Shown piece by piece: positions 1-7,639 of a stretch of 24,242 nt of DNA (positions are counted from its first letter, which is position 1; the number at the start of each line of letters is the position of its first letter). The position numbers and the translations under genes are program-made. Source of the stretch: Planctomycetales bacterium (GTDB lineage Bacteria > Planctomycetota > SBBH01). Under the pieces are notes generated by a model, which searched no databases, had not been told where the DNA came from, and saw nothing but the letters and a program-made list of their open reading frames with translations. Location of the stretch: assembly GCA_005239795.1 (NCBI GenBank), contig SBBH01000216.1, positions 1 to 24,242 on the forward strand, given 5' to 3'.

Positions 1-713
1 GGCTCGCCGACGCGCGCGGGCGGATCGTCGGCGGATGCCCCAACATCCCCGGCTGGAAAGGGATCGAGGCGGGGCCGCGGCTGGCCCGGCGCTTCACCCT
101 CCCCGTCGCGGTGGGGAACGATGCCAACCTCGCGGCTCTGGGCGAACAGGTCTTCGGCGCCGGGCGCGGCGCGCGCTCTTTGGTCCTCCTGACCCTAGGC
201 ACCGGAATCGGCGGCGGGATCGTCGTCGACGGAAAACTTTTTACAGGCGGCCGGGGGCTGGGGACCGAGCTCGGCCACATGACAATCGACCGGAACGGCC
301 CGGCCTGCCCGTGCGGCGGGCGGGGATGCTTGGAGCTTTACAGCTCGGCGACGGCGATTCTTAAAACATACAACAAGTCCCCGGTCCCTGGTCCCCGGTC
401 TCCAGCGTCAGATGTTCGGGAGGTGTTCATGCGCGCCGGACGAGGCGATCGACGGGCGCGCCGCGCCGTCGAACAGGCCTTGGAGACGCTGGGGCTCGCG
501 GTCGCGGGGCTCCTGAACGCCTTCAACCCCGATGTGTTCATCCTGGGAGGCGGGATGAGTCGGATCCCCAGTGTCGTCCGGCATGTGCGGCGCGCCGCGC
601 GCGCGCGCGCCATCGACGTTTGCCAGAAAGGGGTCCGGATCGTCCCAGCGCGGCTCGGGAACGACGCGGGGCTCGCCGGCGCGGCGGCGCTAATTTTTCG
701 AAAACTGTGCTGA
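1..713 (+). CDS. ROK-family sugar kinase (glucokinase-like), 5' end missing
   Basis: The reading frame is open from base 3 and the gene starts before the window. ROK kinases phosphorylate glucose or related sugars with ATP in the cytoplasm; some relatives are sugar-responsive repressors, but the DNA-binding part, if any, would lie outside. Visible family marks are PNIPGWKG, the catalytic-Asp motif GNDANLAALGE (family usually END), the phosphate-binding GTGIGGGIVVDG, the zinc-site His in ELGHM and the zinc motif CPCGGRGCLE, then a C-terminal FILGGG segment. Directly after the zinc motif the frame runs through a repeat at 377-400 that adds a Pro/Ser-rich loop (SPVPGPRSPAS) not expected in the family. 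The substrate cannot be told from sequence; glucose is the default inference. Confidence 0.9.
   Translation, partial: LADARGRIVGGCPNIPGWKGIEAGPRLARRFTLPVAVGNDANLAALGEQVFGAGRGARSLVLLTLGTGIGGGIVVDGKLFTGGRGLGTELGHMTIDRNGPACPCGGRGCLELYSSATAILKTYNKSPVPGPRSPASDVREVFMRAGRGDRRARRAVEQALETLGLAVAGLLNAFNPDVFILGGGMSRIPSVVRHVRRAARARAIDVCQKGVRIVPARLGNDAGLAGAAALIFRKLC
377..400 (+). repeat. GGTCCC word repeat inside the ROK kinase gene
   Basis: Three near-copies of the word gtcccc/ggtccctg follow one another in frame with the kinase. Similar GGTCCC arrays usually sit between genes in environmental genomes (general knowledge). Here one lies inside a coding region and encodes a short Pro/Gly/Ser loop. Confidence 0.6.
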
Positions 714-809
714 TTTTTCATGCGGCATGCCTTCCCCTGCTCTTCTTGGCCGGAAACCGTTTGACGACAGCGCCTGGCGGGGGTCCTCTATACACAGAGG
801 AGGTGAGTT

Positions 810-1244
810 ATGTCCCGCAAAACGCTCTGTGGTCTCACGGCAGGGTCCTTGGTCCTGCTGGGCTGTCAGGCGCGCCAGCCCGCTTCTGCGCCGATGGAAA
901 CGCTCCGGGCCCAGGAACTGGTGGCGAGCTTCGGACATACGCTCGCCGTGCGCTACGAAAGCCAGCGGGCCTATGAGCTTGTGCAGAAGGCGCTCTATTG
1001 GCGCGGGCGCACCGACCCCGTCTTCGCACACGAAGGCATTTCGGAGGCCAAGCGGATCAGCTTTCTGCTGTCGATCGACGCGCAGGTGGAATTCCGCTCC
1101 GACGCCGACATCTACATTACGGAGGCGGAGGCAGCCGACGCCTGGCGGAGGGAATACCAGATCGCTCAAAGGACCGAGATGGCGGCCCTTCCCCATGCCG
1201 CCATCGGCCGCGAAGCCAGCGGAGGCGTGCCGGTGGTTCGTTAG
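810..1244 (+). CDS. Small putative lipoprotein of unknown function
   Basis: A 144-residue protein with a short basic N-terminus (MSRK), a hydrophobic stretch and a lipobox-like LVLLGC, so Cys19 is probably lipidated and the protein anchored in the envelope. The rest is soluble and mixed, with no family I recognise. The start is set by a strong ribosome-binding site, AGAGGAGGTGA just upstream of the ATG. That site sits in the 3' arm of a small hairpin (CCTCT-6 nt-AGAGG, 785-800) that could mask it. The gene follows the kinase after about 95 bases. Its stop TAG overlaps the stop of the convergent serS gene within the four bases 1241-1244. Confidence 0.75.
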   Translation: MSRKTLCGLTAGSLVLLGCQARQPASAPMETLRAQELVASFGHTLAVRYESQRAYELVQKALYWRGRTDPVFAHEGISEAKRISFLLSIDAQVEFRSDADIYITEAEAADAWRREYQIAQRTEMAALPHAAIGREASGGVPVVR

Positions 1245-2524
1245 CGGCTGGGCGCTTTAGAAATCCGATCGAACCCGCCCAGGTAAGGACGCAAGACCTC
1301 CGGCACCGTCACTGAGCCGTCAGGCCCCTGAAAATTCTCGAGGATCGCGATCCAGGTGCGCGGGAGCGCCACTCCTGAGCCGTTCAGGGTGTGGACGAGC
1401 TGGGGTTTCCCCCCCTTCTCCTTGAAGCGGATCTGCGCGCGGCGGGCCTGGTATGCCTCGAAATTCGAACAGGAAGAGACCTCGAGCCATTCGTCGCACC
1501 CCGGCGCCCAGACCTCAAGATCGTAAGTTTTCGCGGAGGCCAAGGACATGTCCCCCGTCGACAAAAGCACGACCCGGTAGGGGAGTTGCAATTTCTGGAG
1601 GATCACCTCCGCATCGGCTAAAAGAAGTTCCAGTTCTTCGTAGGACCTGTCCGGGTGGACGAATTTCACAAGCTCCACCTTGTTAAACTGATGCACCCGC
1701 TTGATGCCGCGCGTCGCGCGCCCGGCGGCCCCCGCCTCGCGCCGGAAGCATCCCGAATAAGCGGCGTACTTCAAAGGAAGCACCTCGGCCGGCAGGATCT
1801 CCTCGCGGTGGTAATTCGTGACGGGAACCTCGGCCGTCGAGATCAGAAAGAAGTCATCCCGTTTGACGTGGTACATCTCCTCCTCGTGGACGGGGAGCTG
1901 GCCCGTCGCGGTCGCCGTGGCGCGGCTCACCAAATAGGGGGGGAAAAGCTCGGTGTAGGCATGCTGACGCGTATGGACGTCGAGCATGAAGGAGATGAGG
2001 GCGCGCTCCAGGGCCGCGCCGGCCCCCTTCAGGAAATAAAAATCGCTCCCGGCGACCTTTGTGCCGCGGGCAGGATCGAGGATGTCCAAGGCCTCTCCCA
2101 ACTCCCAGTGTGGCTTCGCGGGGAAGTCGAAGGTGCGCGGCGTGCCCCAGGTCTTGACGACCTTGTTGGCCCCTGCGCCCTTTCCGCGCGGGACGCTCGG
2201 ATGCGGACAGTTCGGTGTCGAAAGCAAAATGTCCCGGATCGCCTCCTCGACCACCACAAGCTCCGCGTCCATCGCGGCAATCTGGGCGCCTGCGGCCTGC
2301 TGTTTGGCGATCAGATCTGCGGCGTCAAAACGTTCGCGCTTGAGGCGGGCGATCTCATGCGAGTCGGTGTTTTTCTCGGCCTTCAACGCTTCGACCTGGG
2401 AAATCCCATGGCGGCGCCAGTCGTCGAGCATGAGGAGCCGCTCCCACGCGAAAGAATGGTTCTTGGCGGCGATCCCCTCCTTCGCAGTCTCGAGGTTGGC
2501 GCGGATCCAGGCGACGTCCAGCAT
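1241..2524 (-). CDS. serS: Seryl-tRNA synthetase
   Basis: A cytoplasmic class II aminoacyl-tRNA synthetase that charges tRNA-Ser with serine. The 427-residue length is normal for bacterial SerRS. The N-terminal region (about 1-105) is the long helical arm that contacts the tRNA. The catalytic core shows STAEVPVTN (about 229-237), motif 2 FRREAGAAGRATRG...RVHQF (about 260-280) and motif 3 LNGSGVALPRTWIAILENFQ (380-399). In motif 2 the usual RDTRG reads RATRG; the Arg residues are kept. The ATG at 2524 has no clear Shine-Dalgarno sequence. The gene is divergent from the DUF1015 gene and convergent with the lipoprotein gene, with overlapping stop codons. Confidence 0.97.
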   Translation of the reverse strand: MLDVAWIRANLETAKEGIAAKNHSFAWERLLMLDDWRRHGISQVEALKAEKNTDSHEIARLKRERFDAADLIAKQQAAGAQIAAMDAELVVVEEAIRDILLSTPNCPHPSVPRGKGAGANKVVKTWGTPRTFDFPAKPHWELGEALDILDPARGTKVAGSDFYFLKGAGAALERALISFMLDVHTRQHAYTELFPPYLVSRATATATGQLPVHEEEMYHVKRDDFFLISTAEVPVTNYHREEILPAEVLPLKYAAYSGCFRREAGAAGRATRGIKRVHQFNKVELVKFVHPDRSYEELELLLADAEVILQKLQLPYRVVLLSTGDMSLASAKTYDLEVWAPGCDEWLEVSSCSNFEAYQARRAQIRFKEKGGKPQLVHTLNGSGVALPRTWIAILENFQGPDGSVTVPEVLRPYLGGFDRISKAPSR

Positions 2525-2562
2525 GCGGGGAAAGTCTAGTCGACAATCCTACGGTCCACCAG

Positions 2563-2597
2563 TTTTGATGTTTGGCCTCCGGGGTTTGGCGTTTATA
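2563..2597. repeat. Degenerate TTTGG word repeat in the serS/DUF1015 divergent region
   Basis: The short intergenic space (2525-2605) contains TTTGATGTTTGGCCTC and GGGGTTTGGCGTTTA, loose copies of a TTTGG(C)GTTT word related to the arrays at 5191-5340 and 13262-13285. The promoters of both divergent genes must lie here, but no convincing -35/-10 pair was found. Confidence 0.4.
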
Positions 2598-2605
2598 TTT
2601 TTGCT

Positions 2606-3934
2606 ATGCCGGTCATACATCCTTTCCGTGCGACGCACTTCAACACGGCGAAAATCGAAGACCTCTCAAAGGTCGTCACGCAACCCTACGACAAGATCGA
2701 CGCCAAACTCCAGGAGGCGTACCACCAGAGGCATCCGGCCAACATTGTCCGGATCATCAAGGGGAAGGAATTCCCGGATGACGCGGAGAAGGAAAACGTC
2801 TACACCCGCGCTGCCGAGATGCTGAGGACGCTCCTGGCGAGCGAAGCCCTGGTCCGCCGGAAGGCTCCCGCGCTCTACCCTTACCACCAGACCTACACCT
2901 GGATCGACGGGACGAAAAAGACGCGCAAAGGGGTCGCCGCGATGGTCCAACTCGAGGATCTCTCAAGCGGAAAGATCCGGCCGCACGAAAGGACCCTCGC
3001 CGGCCCCAAGGAGGACCGCCTCAAACTCCTGCGCGCGACGCGCGCCCATTTCGGCCAGATCTTCATGATCTACGAGGACGCCCAGCGCGCGGTGGAGGCG
3101 GCGCTCGCCCCCTTCGTCTCGGGAAAGCCGATCCTCGAAGCGACGGATGACGACGGCCATCTCCATCAAGTCTGGGAGGTGACCGATCCGGCGGCGATCC
3201 AGAAGGCTGTCGAGGCAATCCGGGACGCCAACACCTTCATCGCCGACGGGCACCACCGGTATGAGACAGCCCTGAATTTCCGAAACGAATGCCGCACCGC
3301 AGGCCTCAAACCAGCTTCCGACGCCGGGGCGGAAACGTTCGAAAACGTCCTCGCGACCCTCGTGAACGCTGACGACGAGGGGTTAAATCTTCTCCCCACA
3401 CACCGCGTGGTCCACGGGGTTGCGGGGTGGGACTCGGCCAAGCTGCTCTCGAACCTCGAAAAAAATTTCGCGGTGGAAAAGGCACCGGGATTGGAAGAGC
3501 TGCAGAAGCGGATGGATCAGAGCCGCCATGATCATGTTTTCGGATTGGCCCTGGCGGGAGATTTCCAGCTGAAGCTTTTGAGGCTCCTCTCCTCGGTGGA
3601 TCTCGAGCGCCAGATCCCCCTTCCACGCAGTTCGGCCTGGAAGAACCTCGATGTGTCGATCCTCCACGAGCTCATTCTCGACCCGCTTCTCGGGATCGAC
3701 GCGGGGTCTCTCGAAAAGGAAAAAAACCTTCATTACGTGCGCCACGCCGCCGAAGCCGTCCGGATGGTCCGCGAAGGGAAACCTCCCGCCCAGGCAGCCT
3801 TCCTCCTGAACCCCACGCGTGTCGACCAGGTTCAGGCGGTGGCCGGGGCCGGCGAACGGATGCCCCAGAAATCGACCGACTTCTACCCCAAGCTCCTGAC
3901 GGGGCTTCTCGGATGCCGACTGGAAATCACATAA
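2606..3934 (+). CDS. DUF1015 family protein
   Basis: A 442-residue protein that matches the DUF1015 family over its whole length. Recognisable blocks are PVIHPFRA at the start, VVTQPYDKI (about 23-31), NIVRII, the central HERTL, FIADGHHRYETAL (about 211-223), LPTHRVV and YVRHAAEAV near the end. The His-rich GHHRYETA block is the most conserved part and suggests an enzymatic or metal site, but the family has no firmly established reaction that I can cite. In other bacteria these genes often lie near serine-metabolism genes (recollection), and here the neighbour is serS, transcribed divergently. No signal peptide is seen, so it is cytoplasmic. The ATG lacks a clear ribosome-binding site. Confidence 0.9.
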   Translation: MPVIHPFRATHFNTAKIEDLSKVVTQPYDKIDAKLQEAYHQRHPANIVRIIKGKEFPDDAEKENVYTRAAEMLRTLLASEALVRRKAPALYPYHQTYTWIDGTKKTRKGVAAMVQLEDLSSGKIRPHERTLAGPKEDRLKLLRATRAHFGQIFMIYEDAQRAVEAALAPFVSGKPILEATDDDGHLHQVWEVTDPAAIQKAVEAIRDANTFIADGHHRYETALNFRNECRTAGLKPASDAGAETFENVLATLVNADDEGLNLLPTHRVVHGVAGWDSAKLLSNLEKNFAVEKAPGLEELQKRMDQSRHDHVFGLALAGDFQLKLLRLLSSVDLERQIPLPRSSAWKNLDVSILHELILDPLLGIDAGSLEKEKNLHYVRHAAEAVRMVREGKPPAQAAFLLNPTRVDQVQAVAGAGERMPQKSTDFYPKLLTGLLGCRLEIT

Positions 3935-3937
3935 ACA

Positions 3938-4016
3938 GTCATGCGTCATGGGTCATGGGTCATGCGAAAAACCCCGCTTCCCCACGCATGTCGCATGACA
4001 CATGTCGCGTGACGCA
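3938..4016. repeat. Inverted GTCATG word array between the DUF1015 and GT9 genes
   Basis: The left arm (3938-3966) is a run of GTCATGCGTCATGGGTCATG words. The right arm (3983-4016) holds the same word in inverse orientation (CGCATGTCGCATGACACATG). About 16 bases separate them, so the transcript could fold into a long imperfect hairpin. The array begins four bases after the DUF1015 stop and reaches into the start region of the next gene. It may act as a transcript-end or mRNA-stability element. Confidence 0.65.
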
Positions 4017-5264
4017 ATGAACGCCTCTCCTCATAACCCGTCGCTCTTGGGTCCCCTCTATCCGCACTACCGCAAACTCCGAAAAATCGTCGTCGACGCC
4101 GCGGCGTTCCTGGCCCTTCTGCCGCTGGCGCTCTGGCGCCTGCGGGAGACGCCGTCAGAAGGCCAGCCGCGCGCGATCCTGGTGACTGCGCTTCTCAAGA
4201 TCGGCGACACGCTGACGACCTTTCCTTCCGTCGGCGCCCTCCAACAACGTTTCCCCGAGGCCCGGATCGCCCTCTGGGTCCGCCCCAAGATGGCACCGCT
4301 GGCGCGCCTCCACGCGGGGGTCGACGAGGTGTTTGCGGGGACTTCGCTCTCAACCCTGCGCCAGATCCGAAAGGAGAAATTCGACCTCGCCCTCGTCTGC
4401 TCTTTTGTCCCTCAACATCTTCTTTGGGCGCGCGCGAGCGGCGCGCGGCGCCTCGTAGGGTATGCCTACAAGGAACGGGGATTTTTTTGCGACATCGCCG
4501 TCCCGGCTCCTCCCCAAGTGGGGCTCGCGGTAACCGACTATCCTCCAGGGGAGTCGATCCTGCACCAGGTCGAGGTGGTGCATCTTCTGGCCCGGGCCGC
4601 CGGGGCGACCTCCCCCCCAGAATCTCTTTCCCTCGCCATCCCGGCCGATGAGACGAAGCGCATCGCCCATCTGGCGGGAATAGACCGCCAGGATGCTCCC
4701 GCCGGGCTGCGCGTCGCTTTCCATCCCTGGAACGAGCAGTCCCATTACCGCTGGCCCTTGGAGCGCTGGACGGCCCTGGCCCAAAAGCTCATCGACGCCC
4801 AGAGAGCGCGGATCTGGATCATGGGAGGACCCCAGGAGAGATCGGCCTCAGCACACTTGACAAGTCTCATCAACCGCCCCAAAAACGTCGAGAACACCGC
4901 CGGACGGTTTTCGCTCGACGAGACCGCAGCGCTCATCACGCGGATGGATCTTGTGGTCTCCGTCGACACGATGGCGACGCATCTGGCCTCGGCCGTGGGG
5001 CGGCCCGTCGTCGCCCTCTTCGGCCCCGGGGCTCCCAAAGTCTGGCGTCCCCTAGGGGAGGCGACCGTCCTCCAGAACACCACCGTCTGCCATGGGTGCC
5101 GCCAACCCCGCTGCTACAGGCCGACCCATGAGTGCATGGAGGGAATCAGCGTGGATGAGGTCTACCAAGCCGCTATAGAACGTCTCACTCCAAATCCCAA
5201 TCCCCAATCCCAAAATCCAAAACAATCCCCAATCCCCAAATCCAAAACGAAACACGGCACATGA
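4002..5264 (+). CDS. Glycosyltransferase family 9 (heptosyltransferase-like)
   Basis: A GT-B enzyme related to the ADP-heptose:LPS heptosyltransferases, which act on the cytoplasmic face of the inner membrane. Seen: an N-terminal basic/hydrophobic helix, then ILVTALLKIGDTLTTFPS (Rossmann start), AFHPWNEQSHYRWPLERWTAL, and the C-terminal donor-site block DLVVSVDTMATHLASAVG followed by PVVALFGPGAPKVWRP. A Cys-rich segment (CHGC, CYRPTHECM) near the end is common in WaaF-like members. ATG 4002 lies in the inverted GTCATG array; ATG 4017 is equally possible and would remove five repeat-derived residues. The last 20 or so residues (PNPNPQSQNPKQ...) come from a CCCAATCC word array and are probably not functional. 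Donor and acceptor sugars are unknown. Confidence 0.88.
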   Translation: MSRDAMNASPHNPSLLGPLYPHYRKLRKIVVDAAAFLALLPLALWRLRETPSEGQPRAILVTALLKIGDTLTTFPSVGALQQRFPEARIALWVRPKMAPLARLHAGVDEVFAGTSLSTLRQIRKEKFDLALVCSFVPQHLLWARASGARRLVGYAYKERGFFCDIAVPAPPQVGLAVTDYPPGESILHQVEVVHLLARAAGATSPPESLSLAIPADETKRIAHLAGIDRQDAPAGLRVAFHPWNEQSHYRWPLERWTALAQKLIDAQRARIWIMGGPQERSASAHLTSLINRPKNVENTAGRFSLDETAALITRMDLVVSVDTMATHLASAVGRPVVALFGPGAPKVWRPLGEATVLQNTTVCHGCRQPRCYRPTHECMEGISVDEVYQAAIERLTPNPNPQSQNPKQSPIPKSKTKHGT

Positions 5265-5340
5265 CATTCCCTCTTTCTTCATTCATTGGAGCTTGGGATT
5301 TGGGATTTGTTTGGGGCTTGGGATTTGGGATTTGGGGCTT
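5191..5340. repeat. Inverted CCCAAATCC / GGGATTTGG word array between two glycosyltransferases
   Basis: The left arm (5191-5247) is a run of CCCAATCC/CAAAATCC words. The right arm (5287-5340) is a run of TTGGGATTTGGGATTTGG words. The two are imperfect reverse complements around a loop of about 39 bases, so a long stem-loop is possible in RNA or DNA. The left arm is read as the C-terminal tail of the GT9 gene. The right arm reaches to the start of the GT4 gene and is open in its frame, which would make the start look 18 codons too early. Confidence 0.75.
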
Positions 5341-5346
5341 TCCGTC

Positions 5347-6549
5347 ATGAAGATCCTCTACATCTCAACGGAAGCGGTTCCCGATTCCCATGGCGGATCT
5401 GTCCACACCTGGGAAGCGGCCAGGCACCTCGCCGCGCGCGGCCATGCGGTGATCCTGGTCTGCCCCGCGCAGGACGGCTTGCCGGCCGACGAGACCGCCC
5501 AAGGGATCCGGATCCTGCGCTTTCCGATGCGCTGGGCGGGGCGCTCCCTGCCGGCCCTCCTTCTCCTACGTGCGCCGCGCCTGGCGCGCCTCCCTTGCGA
5601 CGCGGTGCTCTCCCGCTGGTCGGCCTTGGGGGGAGCGGATCTGCTTCTTTCGCGCCTGGCCGGGGCGCCTCTCGTGCTCGAGATCAACAACCCGCATGCC
5701 GAGGAAATCGCCCAGCGCCGCGGCTGGGGACCCGTGCGCGCGGCTTTCTTCGAGGAAGCCTCCCGGTGGTTGGCCTCGGGGGCTGACGGCGCCGTGACGC
5801 CGAACGCCCGGATCGCGCCGCCGGGCGTGCCGGTGCTTGAAATCCCCTGGGGGGTCGATACGGACTCTTTCCACCCCCGCCGGTACGTCGGCCGGGCCGC
5901 CCTGCGCAAGGAACTGGGGCTTGCCGACAATCCCACAGCGCTCTTCACCGGAACGTTCCGGCGCTGGCACGGCGCGCAAGAGATCCCGGCGATCGCCGAG
6001 CGCGTCCTCAAGGCCATCCCCGAGGCGATCTTTCTCCTAGCCGGCGACGGCGAGATGCGCCCGACTGTCGAGGAGGAAATCAGCCGGCGCAACCTAACAG
6101 GATGCGTCCGGCTTCTCGGGGCCCTCCCCCATGCGCGGATGCCGGACCTCGTGGCCGCCGCCGATGTCGGGATCGCGCCCTTTACACCGGACGAAAACCC
6201 CCTCTTCGCGCGCTTCGGCTTCTACTACTCCCCCCTCAAGATTTTCGAATACATGGCGGCGGGGCTCCCCACCGTCACCTTCGCCGTCCCTCCCCTGGAC
6301 CGGATCGTGGAGGATGGAAAAACAGGGCGATGCGCACCCCTCGGTGACATCGCGGCCTTCGCCGCGGCGCTTGCAGGACTTCTGGCCGATCCTGCCACGC
6401 GCATGCGCCTCGGTGAGACGGCCCGTAAAAAAGCCGAACGGGAGTACGGCTGGGACATCCACGCTGAAAAACTGGAGGGTTTTCTGAAGTCCTTGATCGT
6501 CCCTCTTACTGGATCCCTGGATGCGTCGCGACCCGGACGGTCCCGCTGA
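5347..6549 (+). CDS. Glycosyltransferase family 4 (group 1)
   Basis: A 400-residue GT-B retaining glycosyltransferase, probably building cell-surface glycan together with the GT9 enzyme just upstream. The start at MKILYISTEAVPDSHGGSVH is chosen because it fits the family (a Gly-rich loop soon after the first strand). An in-frame start at 5293 would only add residues encoded by the word repeat. The acceptor domain runs to about residue 185. The donor domain starts with ALFTGTFRRWHG and contains IFLLAGDGEMRP, ARMPDLVAAADVGIAPF and the nucleotide-sugar block YYSPLKIFEYMAAGLPTVTF followed by the EDGKTG loop. The final 14 codons overlap the convergent htrA gene by 44 bases. The sugar donor is not predictable. 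Confidence 0.88.
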   Translation: MKILYISTEAVPDSHGGSVHTWEAARHLAARGHAVILVCPAQDGLPADETAQGIRILRFPMRWAGRSLPALLLLRAPRLARLPCDAVLSRWSALGGADLLLSRLAGAPLVLEINNPHAEEIAQRRGWGPVRAAFFEEASRWLASGADGAVTPNARIAPPGVPVLEIPWGVDTDSFHPRRYVGRAALRKELGLADNPTALFTGTFRRWHGAQEIPAIAERVLKAIPEAIFLLAGDGEMRPTVEEEISRRNLTGCVRLLGALPHARMPDLVAAADVGIAPFTPDENPLFARFGFYYSPLKIFEYMAAGLPTVTFAVPPLDRIVEDGKTGRCAPLGDIAAFAAALAGLLADPATRMRLGETARKKAEREYGWDIHAEKLEGFLKSLIVPLTGSLDASRPGRSR

Positions 6550-7630
6550 TCTCTTCTCCCTCTCGAAGGACCTTGATCGGGATCTCTGTCCCAGGCTTCG
6601 TCTTGAAGATCGCCTGAATGAAGGCGTCAGGCCCGGATACGAGCTTTCCGCCGAACTCTAGAACAATATCGCCGGACCTCAGCCCCTCTCGATGGGCCGG
6701 GCTTCCCCGCAGGATCTGGGAGACCTCGACCCGCTTGGTGGTAGGCGCCAGAAACACCCCCAACCAGCCCCGCTGGATCTCTCCCCCGTGCTCCAGGAAG
6801 GCGTCCTTCACCTCGCGCGCGAAATTCGAGGGGATGGAAAAACCGATCCCGGCGGACTGTCCGACGTAGCTCGCGATCGCGGTGTTGATGCCGATCACCT
6901 CCCCTTGAAGATTCACGAGGGGACCGCCCGAATTCCCCGGGTTGATGGCGGCCGACGTTTGGAGAAAGCTCTGATAGGAACGCGTGTCGTTGTAACCGTT
7001 CGTGCGCCCCGCAGCGCTGACGATCCCCTCCGTCACTGAATGTGAGAAACCCATGGGGCTCCCGATCGCCAGGACCCAGTCGCCGACCTGGACGGCGTCG
7101 GAATCTCCCAAGCGCGCCGGGAGGATGTCGCGCTCCTTGATCCGAACCATGGCCAGATCTGTCAGCGGATCGTCTCCGATCGGTTTGGCGCGGACCGAGC
7201 GGCCGTTGGCGAGCAGGACCTCGATCTCGGAGGCCTGGCTCACGACGTGGCTGTTTGTGAGGATGTTCCCGTCCGCGTCCACGATGACTCCTGAGCCGAA
7301 GCTCGGCTGCTCAACCACCCGCTCGCGGCGGCGTCCGAAGAACTGCTCGAACAGCGGATCATCCCCCCAAAGAGAAAAGGGATCACGCTGGTGGTAACGC
7401 CGGATCACATTGATCTGGACCACAGACGGCGCGACAGCTTTGACAACCTCAGAAAAGGAAGTAGGTGCAGATCCCAGACTACTCGCCGGCGCGGGGAGAC
7501 TCGGCGGCGGGACCTCAGGAGGCGCTGCCCCGGCAGCCGGAGCTTCCTTCTGAAAACCGGTCGAGAGCGAGAGCACCAGCCCCGCGCCGATCCCCACTCC
7601 CAAAATGAGCGTCCACAACCATCCGCGCAT
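6506..7630 (-). CDS. HtrA/DegP-like serine protease with one PDZ domain
   Basis: A periplasmic or membrane-anchored quality-control protease of 374 residues. It has a hydrophobic N-terminal anchor or signal (about 4-24), a Pro/Ala-rich linker (30-55) and a trypsin-like domain with the complete triad His128 (TNSHVV), Asp158 (LTDLAM) and Ser234 (NPGNSGGPL). One PDZ domain follows (about 287-368, starting RGWLGVFLAP). A single PDZ makes it closer to DegS in layout than to DegP. It is the last gene of the operon that starts with the ECF sigma factor and follows the PDZ gene after 9 bases. Its 3' end overlaps the convergent GT4 gene by 44 bases. Confidence 0.93.
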   Translation of the reverse strand: MRGWLWTLILGVGIGAGLVLSLSTGFQKEAPAAGAAPPEVPPPSLPAPASSLGSAPTSFSEVVKAVAPSVVQINVIRRYHQRDPFSLWGDDPLFEQFFGRRRERVVEQPSFGSGVIVDADGNILTNSHVVSQASEIEVLLANGRSVRAKPIGDDPLTDLAMVRIKERDILPARLGDSDAVQVGDWVLAIGSPMGFSHSVTEGIVSAAGRTNGYNDTRSYQSFLQTSAAINPGNSGGPLVNLQGEVIGINTAIASYVGQSAGIGFSIPSNFAREVKDAFLEHGGEIQRGWLGVFLAPTTKRVEVSQILRGSPAHREGLRSGDIVLEFGGKLVSGPDAFIQAIFKTKPGTEIPIKVLREGEEISGTVRVATHPGIQ

Positions 7631-7639
7631 TGAACCGTC

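Noticed and set aside
761..794. TTGACG/TATACA promoter before the small lipoprotein
   Set aside because: The spacer is 22 bases, too long for a normal sigma-70 promoter.
1500..2539. Long plus-strand open frames opposite serS
   Set aside because: They are antisense to a clearly conserved gene and have no protein family; GC-rich DNA often yields such frames.
5293..5346. Longer N-terminus for the GT4 glycosyltransferase
   Set aside because: The 18 extra codons are entirely made of the TTGGGATTT word array, and the family starts at MKILYIS.
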